NCBI RefSeq assembly: GCF_031846245.1
Contig: NZ_JAVRIC010000020.1
Location: forward strand, 21,177-85,176
Source: Banduia mediterranea
GTDB taxonomy: Bacteria > Pseudomonadota > Gammaproteobacteria > Nevskiales > Nevskiaceae
DNA: 64,000 nt
Reading direction: 5' to 3'
In this document: positions 8,525 through 17,462 of the stretch, piece after piece
Position numbering within the stretch: position 1 is the first letter of the stretch
Layout: every line of letters starts with the position of its first letter
Made by a program: the position numbers and the translations under genes
The notes under the pieces: model-generated
Told to the model about the DNA's origin: nothing
The model's input: the letters and a program-made list of their open reading frames with translations, nothing else
Databases searched by the model: none

Positions 8525-10735
8525 CTATTTGGTCTTGAACACGAACACGCCGTCCCAGTCGACGGGCGGCGGCGTCACGCGTAGCTGCCGCACCCGATCC
8601 AGGTACAGACCATACAATCTGCGCTCCGGTTCCCGCCTTGCAAGTTCGAGCCAGGCGGCCTCGGCCTGATTCCAGCGGGCGCCACGATAGGCCTGCAAGG
8701 CACCACGATGTCGCGCCAGCGACTCCCGCACGGAACTGCTCAGTTCCTCCTTGGGGCCCAAGGGTTCGAAGATCGTCACCGGGCGTTCCTTGCCCTTGAC
8801 GCGCACGCAATCGAGCTCGCGCATCGCCCAATCGGACGGCAGCGCCTCACGCGTGATCTCGCTGATGATGATCGGCACGCCGTAGACCTTGGTCAGGCCC
8901 TCCAGACGCGAGGCGAGGTTCACCGGATCGCCCATCACGGTATAAGCCACCCGGAATTCGGAACCCATGTTGCCGACGCGCATGTCGCCACTGCCGATGC
9001 CGATGCCGATCCGGATCGCGGGCCAGCCGCGCGCCTCGAACTGCGGATTGAGCGCTTGCACCGCCGCCACCATGTCCAGGGCTGCACGGACTGCGTTCAG
9101 GGCGTGCGACTCGTCCGGCAACGGCGCGCCCCAGAACGCCATGATCGCGTCACCCATGTACTTGTCGATCGTGCCGCGATACTGCTGGATGCAGCGGGTC
9201 TGCGGCGTCAGGAACTGGTTCATCATGTCCGACAGCGATCTTGCGTCCAGTCGTTCCGAGATCGAGGTGAAATCCCGCACATCGGAAAACAGCACGGTCA
9301 TATCGCGGATGTCGCCCTCCATCGACACCACCTGCGGCCGCGCCGCCATTTCCTCGACCAGTTGCGGCGGCACGTATTGCCCGAACAGCCGGGAAATCTC
9401 GCGCTTGCCGCGCGATTCCACGAAATAGCCGAACAGCTGCTGGGCCAGGAACAGAAACAGCGTGAACACCACCGGCACGCCCATCGGCAGGATCGCGCCG
9501 AGCTGCCAGGCCAGCAGGGCACCACCGACGACCGCCAGCGCCACCCCGGCGGCGAGTCCGGCACCCGCCAGCGGTGACAGGCGTGGAAACAGCAGGCCGA
9601 TCAGCAACGCGATCAGCGCCAGCTCCACCACTTCCAGCCCCAGGTAATAGGACGGTTTCTTGCGGATCTGGCCCTCCAGCATGCCGGCAATCAGATTGGC
9701 GTGGATTTCCACGCCCGGAAATGCACGCGCCACCGGCGTGACCCGCAGGTCGAGCAGGCCCGGCGCCGTCGTGCCGAGCAATACGATGGCGTCCCGAAGC
9801 ACGCCCGGCTCGACACTTCGGCGCAGGACATCGGTCGCCGAGACATAGGGAAACGAGCGATATCCACCGCGATACGGAACCCAGGCGGCGACCTGCTCGT
9901 CCACCGGAATCTCCAGCGGGCCGAGTTCAACGGCTTCCAGATTCAGCGAGCGGCGCTTTGCCGGGGGGTCGAACAGCAGCGAAACCGGAGCGCCGCCCAA
10001 GGCGGCACGGGTCACGCTGAGCGCCAGCGACGGATAGACCCGACCCTGATAGGCCTGCACCAAGGGCACGCGGCGGTACACGCCGTCGTCGTCCACCAGC
10101 GGGTTTTCGAAGAATCCGCCGAGGCCCGAAGGCGCTTGCAAGCCCTGGAGGTTGCCCGTAAACCCGTGCGGCGCGACGTAGTCCACGGCGTCCTCGACGG
10201 CAAACAGCGGTGGCCCCAGAACGCCCTGTTCCGGCGCTTCGTCCGATTTCACGGATTGCTTGAAGACGAAACCCATGACCACTGCGCGATCGCTCAGCGC
10301 CTCGGCGAACCGGCGATCATGATCGATCTGCGCCGAGACCGCCGCGCTCGCGGCCGCGAAACCCGGCAGACGGCCGACAGCACTGTCGCTGAGCCGAGAC
10401 AGTAGCCGCGACGGTGACTGCCCGTCCGGCTCCGGAAACGTCATGTCCAGCCCGAGTACGCGAATGTTGTAGTCGTCAAACAGGCGGTCGACCAGGTCGG
10501 CCAGCAGATCGCGGGGCCACGGCCATTGGCCTTCGGCGGCCAGGCTCTTTTCATCGAGATCGACGATCACGATCGGGGCCTGGGATTGCGCCTGGGCCGG
10601 CAGGCGCATGCGGGCGTCGTAGGTGAAGGTCTCGATCCGGTCGAGCAGGCGCCAGCGCAGCTGGCCTGCGCTGTGCAGTGCGAACAATGTGAACACGGCC
10701 GCGCCAATCGCGAGCCGCACTATCGAACGCTGCAT
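8525..10735 (-). CDS. CHASE2-domain class III adenylate cyclase
   Basis: A 736-residue membrane-bound nucleotide cyclase. The order is a short N-terminal membrane segment (about residues 7-25), a periplasmic CHASE2 sensor (PIVIVDLDEKSLAAEGQWPWPR and following, up to about residue 335), three hydrophobic helices, and a cytoplasmic class III cyclase domain. Catalytic features are the metal-binding VLFSDVRDFTSIS, IDKYMGDAIMAFWGAP with the Lys typical of ATP specificity, and YTVMGDPVNLASRLE with Asp, Asn and Arg. It should therefore make cAMP. The start is ATG 10735 with GGGGGAGG upstream. An in-frame ATG 37 codons earlier gives an implausible basic leader. It diverges from the type II secretion operon. 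No terminator with a T tract follows it, only a GC-rich palindrome (GCGGCCGC repeats) near 8510. Confidence 0.92.
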   Translation of the reverse strand: MQRSIVRLAIGAAVFTLFALHSAGQLRWRLLDRIETFTYDARMRLPAQAQSQAPIVIVDLDEKSLAAEGQWPWPRDLLADLVDRLFDDYNIRVLGLDMTFPEPDGQSPSRLLSRLSDSAVGRLPGFAAASAAVSAQIDHDRRFAEALSDRAVVMGFVFKQSVKSDEAPEQGVLGPPLFAVEDAVDYVAPHGFTGNLQGLQAPSGLGGFFENPLVDDDGVYRRVPLVQAYQGRVYPSLALSVTRAALGGAPVSLLFDPPAKRRSLNLEAVELGPLEIPVDEQVAAWVPYRGGYRSFPYVSATDVLRRSVEPGVLRDAIVLLGTTAPGLLDLRVTPVARAFPGVEIHANLIAGMLEGQIRKKPSYYLGLEVVELALIALLIGLLFPRLSPLAGAGLAAGVALAVVGGALLAWQLGAILPMGVPVVFTLFLFLAQQLFGYFVESRGKREISRLFGQYVPPQLVEEMAARPQVVSMEGDIRDMTVLFSDVRDFTSISERLDARSLSDMMNQFLTPQTRCIQQYRGTIDKYMGDAIMAFWGAPLPDESHALNAVRAALDMVAAVQALNPQFEARGWPAIRIGIGIGSGDMRVGNMGSEFRVAYTVMGDPVNLASRLEGLTKVYGVPIIISEITREALPSDWAMRELDCVRVKGKERPVTIFEPLGPKEELSSSVRESLARHRGALQAYRGARWNQAEAAWLELARREPERRLYGLYLDRVRQLRVTPPPVDWDGVFVFKTK

Positions 10736-10911
10736 GATGCCCCGCCTCCCCCGTGATCCCCAACAGTCATTGTAGTGGTGCTGCGTACGGCCACCATGTT
10801 CGAGACTGGCGGCGAGCCGATCACAGACGAACACCAAGTCTTTCAACCGGATACAATTTCTGTCGTCACCGGGCTACGCGGCGTCACGGTCGCAAGGTAT
10901 CATCGCGCGAC
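10736..10911. other. Divergent promoter region cyclase/gspC
   Basis: 176 bp between two divergently transcribed units. TACAAT-like hexamers occur in both directions (near 10853 on plus and near 10770 on minus) but neither has a convincing -35. I see no clear CRP site. The exact promoters cannot be assigned by eye. Confidence 0.35.
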
Positions 10912-11766
10912 ATGAGCAGGGGACTCCCACCGATTATCGATCGCGGCCTGGCCGTGCTGCCGGCTGCGGTCAGCGCCGTACTCGCACTGGTGCTCGGCGT
11001 ACAGCTGGCACATCTGGTGTGGGCGTTTGTTCCGGTGCCGACATGGACGCCGCCGCCAGTCACCGTTGACCGCAAGGATTCCGCGTCCAAGACCGTCGAC
11101 CTCGACCTGATCGTCAGTGCCGCTCTGTTTGGCCGCTACGAAGTGCCCAAGACCCGTGCCGCAATCGAGGATGCGCCGGACACGCGCCTCAACCTAAAGC
11201 TCATCGGCATACTGGCGAACACCGATACCCATGGATCGCGCGCGCTGATCGAGAGCAGCGACGGCCAGGAAAAACCGTATGCGATCAACGATGACATTGA
11301 TCGCGGCGTGTCCTTGCAGGCGATTTTCCCGGACCGGGTGATCCTGTCGCGGGCCGGTCAGCTGGAAACCCTGCGCCTCGACAAGGACAAGCCCAGCGCC
11401 GCCACCGACAGCCGCTACCTGCCCGGCCAGAGCGGCGGTGACAATGCCGTGGACGTCGCCGAACTGACCCAGATTCGCGAAACCCTGCTGGCCGATCCCA
11501 GTCGCGCCCAGGAATTCATCCGCGTGGTGCCGGCCAACGTGGGCGGCAACCAGCGTGGCTACCGCATCTATCCGGGGCGTAACCGCTCGCTGTTTTCGGC
11601 CGCCGGACTGCGCCCCGGCGACCTGGTCACGGCCGTCAACGGCGTAGAATTGAACGATCCGGCGCGAGCCTTGCAACTGCTGGGTGAACTGAGCCAGGCC
11701 ACGAGCGTGAACCTTTCGGTGGAACGTGGCGGTCAACTCCAGAACTACACTCTAAGTATTAACTGA
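10912..11766 (+). CDS. gspC: Type II secretion system protein GspC
   Basis: GspC is the inner-membrane clamp protein that links the T2SS platform to the GspD secretin and helps choose substrates. The 284-residue protein has a short cytoplasmic N-terminus, one membrane helix (about residues 15-40), the homology-region domain (LIVSAALFGRY, then LNLKLIGILANTD and RALIESSDGQEKPYAIND), and a C-terminal PDZ domain (YRIYPGRNRSLFSAAGLRPGDLVTAVNGVELND). It begins a gspC-D-E-F unit with one base between its stop and gspD. Confidence 0.95.
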   Translation: MSRGLPPIIDRGLAVLPAAVSAVLALVLGVQLAHLVWAFVPVPTWTPPPVTVDRKDSASKTVDLDLIVSAALFGRYEVPKTRAAIEDAPDTRLNLKLIGILANTDTHGSRALIESSDGQEKPYAINDDIDRGVSLQAIFPDRVILSRAGQLETLRLDKDKPSAATDSRYLPGQSGGDNAVDVAELTQIRETLLADPSRAQEFIRVVPANVGGNQRGYRIYPGRNRSLFSAAGLRPGDLVTAVNGVELNDPARALQLLGELSQATSVNLSVERGGQLQNYTLSIN

Positions 11767-11767
11767 C

Positions 11768-13813
11768 ATGCTCGTCCGATCCCCTCGCCTGCGCCTGATC
11801 GCGCTGTTCGCCCTGACGCTCTCGTTCTCGGCCCACGCACAGAACGAAGTCACGCTCAACCTCAAGGACGCCGACATCAACACGCTGATCGCGACGGTCA
11901 GCGATGTCACCGACCGCAACTTCATCATCGATCCGCGCGTCAAGGCCAAGGTGACCGTGATCTCGTCGACGCCGATGTCGCCGGAATCGGTCTATGAGAC
12001 CTTCCTCGCGGTGCTGCAGGTTCATGGTTTTGCAGCGATTCCGGCTGGCGACACGATCAAGATCGTGCCCGAAACCAGTGCGCGCCAGGACGGCGGCACC
12101 GGCACGCGGTCGATCCCCGGCGATGAGATCGTGACGCGCGTGATGTCGGTGGAGAACGTGCCGGCCGCACAGCTCGTGCCGATCCTGCGGCCGCTGGTGC
12201 CGCAATGGGGGCACCTCGCCGCGTACACGCCGTCGAACATGCTGATCATCGCCGACCGTGCCGCCAACGTGACGCGCATGGAGCGCATCATCGCAGAGAT
12301 CGATCGCAGCGGCGATCAGGAAATCGAGATGATCAAGCTGCGCCATGCCGCGGCTGCCGAGGTGGTACGCATACTCAGCACGCTGGCGCAGCAGAACAAG
12401 CAGCAGGATCCGACCACCAACCCGGCCACAATCATCGCGGACGAACGCTCCAACGCGGTGCTGGTTGGCGGCGACAAGTCCGAGCGCCAGAAATACATCG
12501 AGATCATCCGCAGCCTGGATGTGGAGCTGGCCGACGACGGCGCGACCCAGGTCATCTACCTGAGCTATGCCTCGGCCGAGAATCTCGCGCCGATTCTGGA
12601 AGGCTATGCGGAACAGGCTGACCAGGCGCAGAGCGCGGCGCAAGGCGGTGCGGCGCAGGGCGGCGGCCGCGGCGTGGGCTCGCGCATCATCGCCGACCCG
12701 GATACCAATGCCCTGGTCGTCACCGCCAATCCCAAGACCATGCGCCAGATCCGCAGCGTGGTGGCACAGCTCGACATCAGACGTTCGCAGGTCATGGTCG
12801 AGTCGATCATCGCCGAGGTCAGCGCCAACAAGACTGGACAGCTTGGCCTCGACTGGGTGGTCTACAACCCCGATAACATCGCCGCCGCCGGCATATTCTC
12901 CTCAAGCACGCAAAGCGCCCTGAACTCGGCCTCGCAGGCTGCAACCGCCGGCGCCGATACCGAGGATCTCGCCGGCGCCGCGCTGAGCCTGCTCGGTGAA
13001 GGCGCCACCGCCTTTCTCGGCAAGATCAACAGCAGCGGAACCAGCTTCGGCGCCGTCCTGCACGCGCTGCAGGGGGACGGCGACACCAACATCCTGTCGG
13101 CACCGACGCTGTTGACGATGGACAACGAGGAAGCCGAGATCTCGGTGGGCCAGGAAGTCCCGTTCCTCACTGGCCAGTATTCAAGCACCGGCACCAGCAG
13201 CGGCATCAACGGCGCGGTCAATCCGTTTCAGACGGTCGAACGCAAGGATGTGGGTCTGACACTGGGCGTGACACCGCAGATCAACGTGGGCGATTCGGTC
13301 AAACTCAAGCTCAACCTCGAAATTTCCAGCCTGTCGGCCAGCGGCAGCTCGCTGACGCAGATCACCAACAAGCGCACCGTGACCAACACCGTTTCGGTGC
13401 AAAGTGGGCAGATGCTGGTTCTGGGTGGCTTGATCGACGACAACGTCACCGATTCGCAGTCTGCGGTGCCGTTCCTCAGCAAGATTCCGCTGCTGGGCAA
13501 TCTGTTCAAGTACCGCTCGGTGGAAACCACCAAGCGCAATCTGATGGTGTTCCTGCGCCCGGTGATCCTGCGCAAGCGCGGTGAGGCGGATTACTACACC
13601 GCGCGCAAGTACAACGGTGTACGCGACGCACAGTTGCAGCAGGCCGGCCAGGGCGACGTGCCGCTGGTCGGTGGTCCCAAGCCGGTTCTGTTGCCGATCG
13701 AGCAGTATCTGCGCGACAACACCGCGCCGGACTTCCCGGACGAAGCGGCGGACGATCCGCGCGCGGGGAAGCCGGCCGAAACCGTGGCGCCCGGCAGCGT
13801 TGAAGGCGAATAA
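11768..13813 (+). CDS. gspD: Type II secretion system secretin GspD
   Basis: GspD forms the outer-membrane gated channel of the T2SS. The 681-residue precursor has a signal peptide that ends at AHA-Q (about residue 24). The N0 domain (VTLNLKDADINTLIATVSDVTDRNFI) and N1-N3 repeats follow, with a Gln/Gly-rich insertion in N3 (around residue 290, QSAAQGGAAQGGG). The secretin core has NILSAPTLLTMDNEEAEISV, VGQEVPFLTG, VERKDVGLTLGVTPQI and LVLGGLIDDN. An S-domain-like tail of about 60 residues is acidic and proline-rich. No pilotin gene is seen nearby. Confidence 0.97.
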   Translation: MLVRSPRLRLIALFALTLSFSAHAQNEVTLNLKDADINTLIATVSDVTDRNFIIDPRVKAKVTVISSTPMSPESVYETFLAVLQVHGFAAIPAGDTIKIVPETSARQDGGTGTRSIPGDEIVTRVMSVENVPAAQLVPILRPLVPQWGHLAAYTPSNMLIIADRAANVTRMERIIAEIDRSGDQEIEMIKLRHAAAAEVVRILSTLAQQNKQQDPTTNPATIIADERSNAVLVGGDKSERQKYIEIIRSLDVELADDGATQVIYLSYASAENLAPILEGYAEQADQAQSAAQGGAAQGGGRGVGSRIIADPDTNALVVTANPKTMRQIRSVVAQLDIRRSQVMVESIIAEVSANKTGQLGLDWVVYNPDNIAAAGIFSSSTQSALNSASQAATAGADTEDLAGAALSLLGEGATAFLGKINSSGTSFGAVLHALQGDGDTNILSAPTLLTMDNEEAEISVGQEVPFLTGQYSSTGTSSGINGAVNPFQTVERKDVGLTLGVTPQINVGDSVKLKLNLEISSLSASGSSLTQITNKRTVTNTVSVQSGQMLVLGGLIDDNVTDSQSAVPFLSKIPLLGNLFKYRSVETTKRNLMVFLRPVILRKRGEADYYTARKYNGVRDAQLQQAGQGDVPLVGGPKPVLLPIEQYLRDNTAPDFPDEAADDPRAGKPAETVAPGSVEGE

Positions 13814-13821
13814 GCGGCTTT

Positions 13822-15318
13822 ATGATGCTTGAACAGGAAGCACTGCGCCGGCCGAGTTATGCGTTCGCCAAGCGCCACGGCATCGTCGTGGCCGGCGTCG
13901 TCGACGAGCATGTCGAAATCGTGTGCCGGCGTGGTGTCGGGCTTGAATCCGTGCTGGAAGTGCAGCGCTTTCTGTCCCGTCCGGTCAAACCCAAGACCGT
14001 GGATGACGAGGAGTTCGACCGCTTCCTGCAGCGTACCTACGAGGAAAGTCGCGGCGCCGCCTCGGAACTGATGGAAGGCCTGGGCGACGAGGAAGACCCG
14101 GATCTGAATTCGCTGGCACAGGTGCTGACCGAATCGCAGGATCTGCTGGAGTCGCAGGACGATGCGCCGATCATCAAGTTCATCAACGGACTGCTGATCG
14201 AGGGAATCAAGGAGAACGCCTCCGACATTCACATCGAAAGCTTCGAATCGCAGTTGATGGTGCGTTTCCGCGTGGACGGCGTGCTGCGCGAAGTGATGAC
14301 GCCGCCCAAGAGCCTGGCGCCGCGCATCGTCTCGCGCATCAAGATCATGGCCAAGCTCGACATCGCCGAAAAGCGCCTGCCACAGGATGGCCGCATCTCG
14401 CGCTCGGTGGCGGGACGCAAGGTCGACGTGCGCGTCTCGACGATCCCCACGGGTCAGCACAACGAACGCGTGGTGATGCGTATTCTCGACAAGCAGGCCG
14501 GCCGCATCGACCTGGAGCACCTCGGCCTGGAACCGCAACAGACCGCCGCGCTACGCCGCATCATCCAGCGCCCCTACGGGATCATGCTGGTCACCGGGCC
14601 GACCGGCTCCGGCAAGAGCACCACACTCTACGCCGCGCTGCAGGTGCTCAACGATCGCAGCCGCAACATCATGACGGTCGAGGATCCGATCGAATACAAC
14701 ATCGACGGTATCGGTCAGACTCAGGTCAACACCAAGGTCGACATGACCTTCGCGCGCGGTCTGCGCGCGATCCTGCGTCAGGATCCTGATGTGGTGATGA
14801 TCGGCGAAATCCGCGACCTGGAGACCGCGCAGATCGCGGTGCAGGCTTCGCTGACCGGCCATCTGGTAATGTCCACACTGCATACCAATACCGCGATCGG
14901 CGCGATTTCGCGGCTGCGCGACATGGGCGTGGAACCGTTCCTGCTGTCCACCTCGCTGATCGGTCTGATGGCGCAGCGCCTGGTGCGCTCGCTGTGCCCG
15001 CACTGCAAGCAGTCCTACGAAGCCGATGCGGTCGAACGCGAGCAGCTCGCGATCCAGCATGCCGAGCCGGTGGTTCTTTATCGCGATGTCGGCTGTCCAC
15101 AATGCCGCCATACCGGTTTCCAGGGACGTTCCGGCATCCACGAAATCATCGAGATCGACAGCACGCTGGAGTCGATGGTGCACGACAACAGTTCCGAGCA
15201 GATCATGGAAACGCACGCGCGCAAGTCCAGCCCCGGCATCATGCAGTCCGGGCGCAACAAGGTACTGGCCGGCGTAACCACCCTGCGCGAAGTGCTGCGC
15301 GTCACCTCGGAAGACTGA
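13822..15318 (+). CDS. gspE: Type II secretion system ATPase GspE
   Basis: GspE is the hexameric cytoplasmic ATPase that powers pseudopilus assembly. The 498-residue protein has an N1E-type domain, then the RecA-like core with Walker A GPTGSGKST (Lys at about residue 265), the Asp box MTVEDPIEYNIDGIGQTQVN, Walker B LRQDPDVVMIGEIRD and the His box LVMSTLHTNTAIGA. The Zn-binding tetracysteine is LCPHC...CPQC. The start is ATG 13822, and ATG 13825 is equally possible. It lies 8 bp after gspD and 63 bp before gspF. Confidence 0.96.
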   Translation: MMLEQEALRRPSYAFAKRHGIVVAGVVDEHVEIVCRRGVGLESVLEVQRFLSRPVKPKTVDDEEFDRFLQRTYEESRGAASELMEGLGDEEDPDLNSLAQVLTESQDLLESQDDAPIIKFINGLLIEGIKENASDIHIESFESQLMVRFRVDGVLREVMTPPKSLAPRIVSRIKIMAKLDIAEKRLPQDGRISRSVAGRKVDVRVSTIPTGQHNERVVMRILDKQAGRIDLEHLGLEPQQTAALRRIIQRPYGIMLVTGPTGSGKSTTLYAALQVLNDRSRNIMTVEDPIEYNIDGIGQTQVNTKVDMTFARGLRAILRQDPDVVMIGEIRDLETAQIAVQASLTGHLVMSTLHTNTAIGAISRLRDMGVEPFLLSTSLIGLMAQRLVRSLCPHCKQSYEADAVEREQLAIQHAEPVVLYRDVGCPQCRHTGFQGRSGIHEIIEIDSTLESMVHDNSSEQIMETHARKSSPGIMQSGRNKVLAGVTTLREVLRVTSED

Positions 15319-15338
15319 TGGCTTCGCTGGTGAGTCGA

Positions 15339-15358
15339 CAGGCGTCAGGCGTCAGGCG
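15339..15358. repeat. 7-bp tandem repeat between gspE and gspF
   Basis: The unit CAGGCGT occurs almost three times in a row in the 63-bp gap between gspE and gspF. No function is evident. Copy-number change would alter the spacing before gspF but not its frame. Confidence 0.6.
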
Positions 15359-15381
15359 CGAAACGAACGTGCGACGATAAA

Positions 15382-16602
15382 ATGGCCGCCTTCGAATACA
15401 GCGCGCTCAATGCCAAGGGCCGCCAGGAAAAGGGGCTGATCGAAGGCGATACCGCGCGTCAGGTTCGCGAGATGCTGCGCACGCGCGGCTTGATGCCGAC
15501 CGAGATCAAGCAGGTCGCGGAGATCCGCAATGAGGATCGCAAGCTGTTTTCGCGCAAGGGCGCCAGCCTGTCGGCCAGCGAACTGTCGTTGTTCACACGT
15601 CAGCTGGCCACCCTGACACGCTCCGGGCTGCCGCTGGACGAGGCGCTCACCGCCGTTGGCGAACAATCCGAAGGCAAGAGCATCAAGCGCGTCACCCTCG
15701 GCGTACGCGCCAGCGTGGTCGAAGGTTCCAGCCTGGCGCGTGCGCTGGCCGAATTTCCTGGCGCGTTTCCGCCACTGTTTCGCGCGACCGTGGAAGCGGG
15801 CGAGCAATCCGGCAAACTCGACAATGTGCTCGAACGCCTCTCGGACTATGTCGAAGGCCGGCAGGAGTTGCAGCAGAAACTGGTCGTTGCCGCGATCTAT
15901 CCGGCGGTGCTGGTGTCGGCATCCTTGCTGATCGTCTCCGCCTTGCTCGCCTACGTGGTTCCGCAGGTGGTCAGCGTGTTCGAAAGCAACGGCAGCCAGC
16001 TCCCGTTCCTGACGCGCATGCTGATCGCGATCTCCGACTTCATCCGCGATTACTGGCCGCTGCTGATCGCGCTCGCGGTCGGCATTCCCTGGGGCATTCG
16101 CGCGGCGCTCAAGCGCGAGCCGATCCGCCGGCGCTGGGACCGCCAGCTGCTGCGACTACCCTTGATCGGCCGCGTGGTTCGCACCAATCAGACAGCCCGC
16201 TTTACACGCACGCTCGGCATCCTCACCAATTCCGGCGTGCCGATACTTGACGGCCTGCAGATCGGCGCCCAGGTGGTGACCCACCTGCCGATGCGTGACG
16301 CCATCGATAGCGCTGCGCGACGTGTACGCGAAGGCAGCAGCCTGTCGAAATCCCTGTCGGAGAGTCGCTTGTTTCCGCCGATCTCCTTGCACCTGATCGC
16401 CAGCGGCGAGCAATCCGGCAAGCTCGACGACATGTTGGAACGCGCGGCGGAGAACCAGGAACGCGAACTCAATGCACTGATCAACGGCTTGATGGGGGCC
16501 CTGCCCCCATTGCTGGTGCTGCTGCTGGGCGCCATGGTGCTGATGATCGTGCTCGGCATTCTGCAGCCGATATTCGAGTCCTACGACCTGCTGGGTGCCT
16601 GA
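15382..16602 (+). CDS. gspF: Type II secretion system inner-membrane platform protein GspF
   Basis: GspF is the polytopic platform protein that works with GspE to lift pseudopilins. The 406-residue protein begins MAAFEYSALNAKGRQEKGLIEGDT and has two duplicated cytoplasmic domains, each with the family signature (FPPLFRATVEAGEQSGKLDNVLERLSDY and FPPISLHLIASGEQSGKLDDMLERAAENQ in pieces). Three membrane helices lie at about residues 170-190, 215-235 and 375-400. Its stop overlaps the next start (TGATG). The pseudopilin and remaining platform genes gspG-N do not follow and must lie elsewhere. Confidence 0.96.
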   Translation: MAAFEYSALNAKGRQEKGLIEGDTARQVREMLRTRGLMPTEIKQVAEIRNEDRKLFSRKGASLSASELSLFTRQLATLTRSGLPLDEALTAVGEQSEGKSIKRVTLGVRASVVEGSSLARALAEFPGAFPPLFRATVEAGEQSGKLDNVLERLSDYVEGRQELQQKLVVAAIYPAVLVSASLLIVSALLAYVVPQVVSVFESNGSQLPFLTRMLIAISDFIRDYWPLLIALAVGIPWGIRAALKREPIRRRWDRQLLRLPLIGRVVRTNQTARFTRTLGILTNSGVPILDGLQIGAQVVTHLPMRDAIDSAARRVREGSSLSKSLSESRLFPPISLHLIASGEQSGKLDDMLERAAENQERELNALINGLMGALPPLLVLLLGAMVLMIVLGILQPIFESYDLLGA

Positions 16603-17462
16603 TGTTCTTGCGCAGCACACGCATACGGCTGGCAGGATTCGAAACCCGTGCCTTGTGCCTCGACGCTCCGCCAGAGCGCCCTCGCCTGCTGTGCCTGCAC
16701 GGCTGGGGGGATTCGGCAGACGCCTACAAGCCGCTGTTTTCGGCCATCGAGGGCGAGTTTTCGGCCGTCGCTCTCGACGCACCGGGTCATGGCGAAGCCT
16801 CGTCGGAGCGCGGCGGCGCACGGCTGCCCCAATGGATCGACCTGTGCCGCGCGGCCATCGGACACTACGAACAAGCCGCAGCACTGATACTGATCGGCCA
16901 GAGTTTCGGGGCGCGCGCCGTCCTGACCGCGCTCGCCGGCGACGCGGCGGCTCGTCGCCGCGTCGCGCGCGTCATCGCCATTGCCCCGGCACCGCTGCGA
17001 CTTCCGCCCTGGCAACGGGTGTTCGTACGCAATCGGGCGCTGGCCGACGGCCTTGCCTCCCTGTCCGCCGACAGCAGCCCCGAACAGGCGATTGCTGCCG
17101 TGGTGGAACGCCATCGGCGCACCAGCTTTCACGCACCGGAGTCCCTGTCCGCCAGCGTTTTCGAGGACTACGCACGCCATGTCAGCATCGAACGCGCAGC
17201 CCGCTCGGTCGACGAACTCCGACAAATCGGGGAGGAGCTGCAGCAGCCGCTGTCGCTCGCGGAACTGAGCGTTCCGGTCGATATCGTCTGGGGACGCCAG
17301 GACCGGCTGGCGCCGCTGTCCGGCGCCCAGGACTATCTGGCCATGCTTCCGCATGCCCAACTTGAAGTGATCGACGACTGCGGACATCACGCGCACATCG
17401 AGGCGCCGCAGCGAATCGCGGCACTGCTGCGTCGCGCCGGATCAAGCGGCGATCAGGGATAG
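16602..17462 (+). CDS. Alpha/beta-fold hydrolase coupled to the T2SS operon
   Basis: A 286-residue alpha/beta hydrolase, probably cytoplasmic as no signal peptide is seen. The oxyanion region is LCLHGWGDSADAY, the nucleophile elbow is LIGQSFGAR with Ser, the acid is Asp in VWGRQDRLAP, and the base is His in DDCGHHAHIEAP. The arrangement resembles BioH- or MhpC-like esterases, but the substrate cannot be told. Its ATG shares one base with the gspF stop, so it is translated with gspCDEF. It converges on alr with a 10-bp overlap of the two coding ends. Confidence 0.88.
   Translation: MFLRSTRIRLAGFETRALCLDAPPERPRLLCLHGWGDSADAYKPLFSAIEGEFSAVALDAPGHGEASSERGGARLPQWIDLCRAAIGHYEQAAALILIGQSFGARAVLTALAGDAAARRRVARVIAIAPAPLRLPPWQRVFVRNRALADGLASLSADSSPEQAIAAVVERHRRTSFHAPESLSASVFEDYARHVSIERAARSVDELRQIGEELQQPLSLAELSVPVDIVWGRQDRLAPLSGAQDYLAMLPHAQLEVIDDCGHHAHIEAPQRIAALLRRAGSSGDQG

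Noticed and set aside
8500..8530. GC-rich palindrome (GCGGCCGC repeats) after the cyclase as a terminator
   Set aside because: It has no T tract on the relevant strand, so it was not called a terminator.
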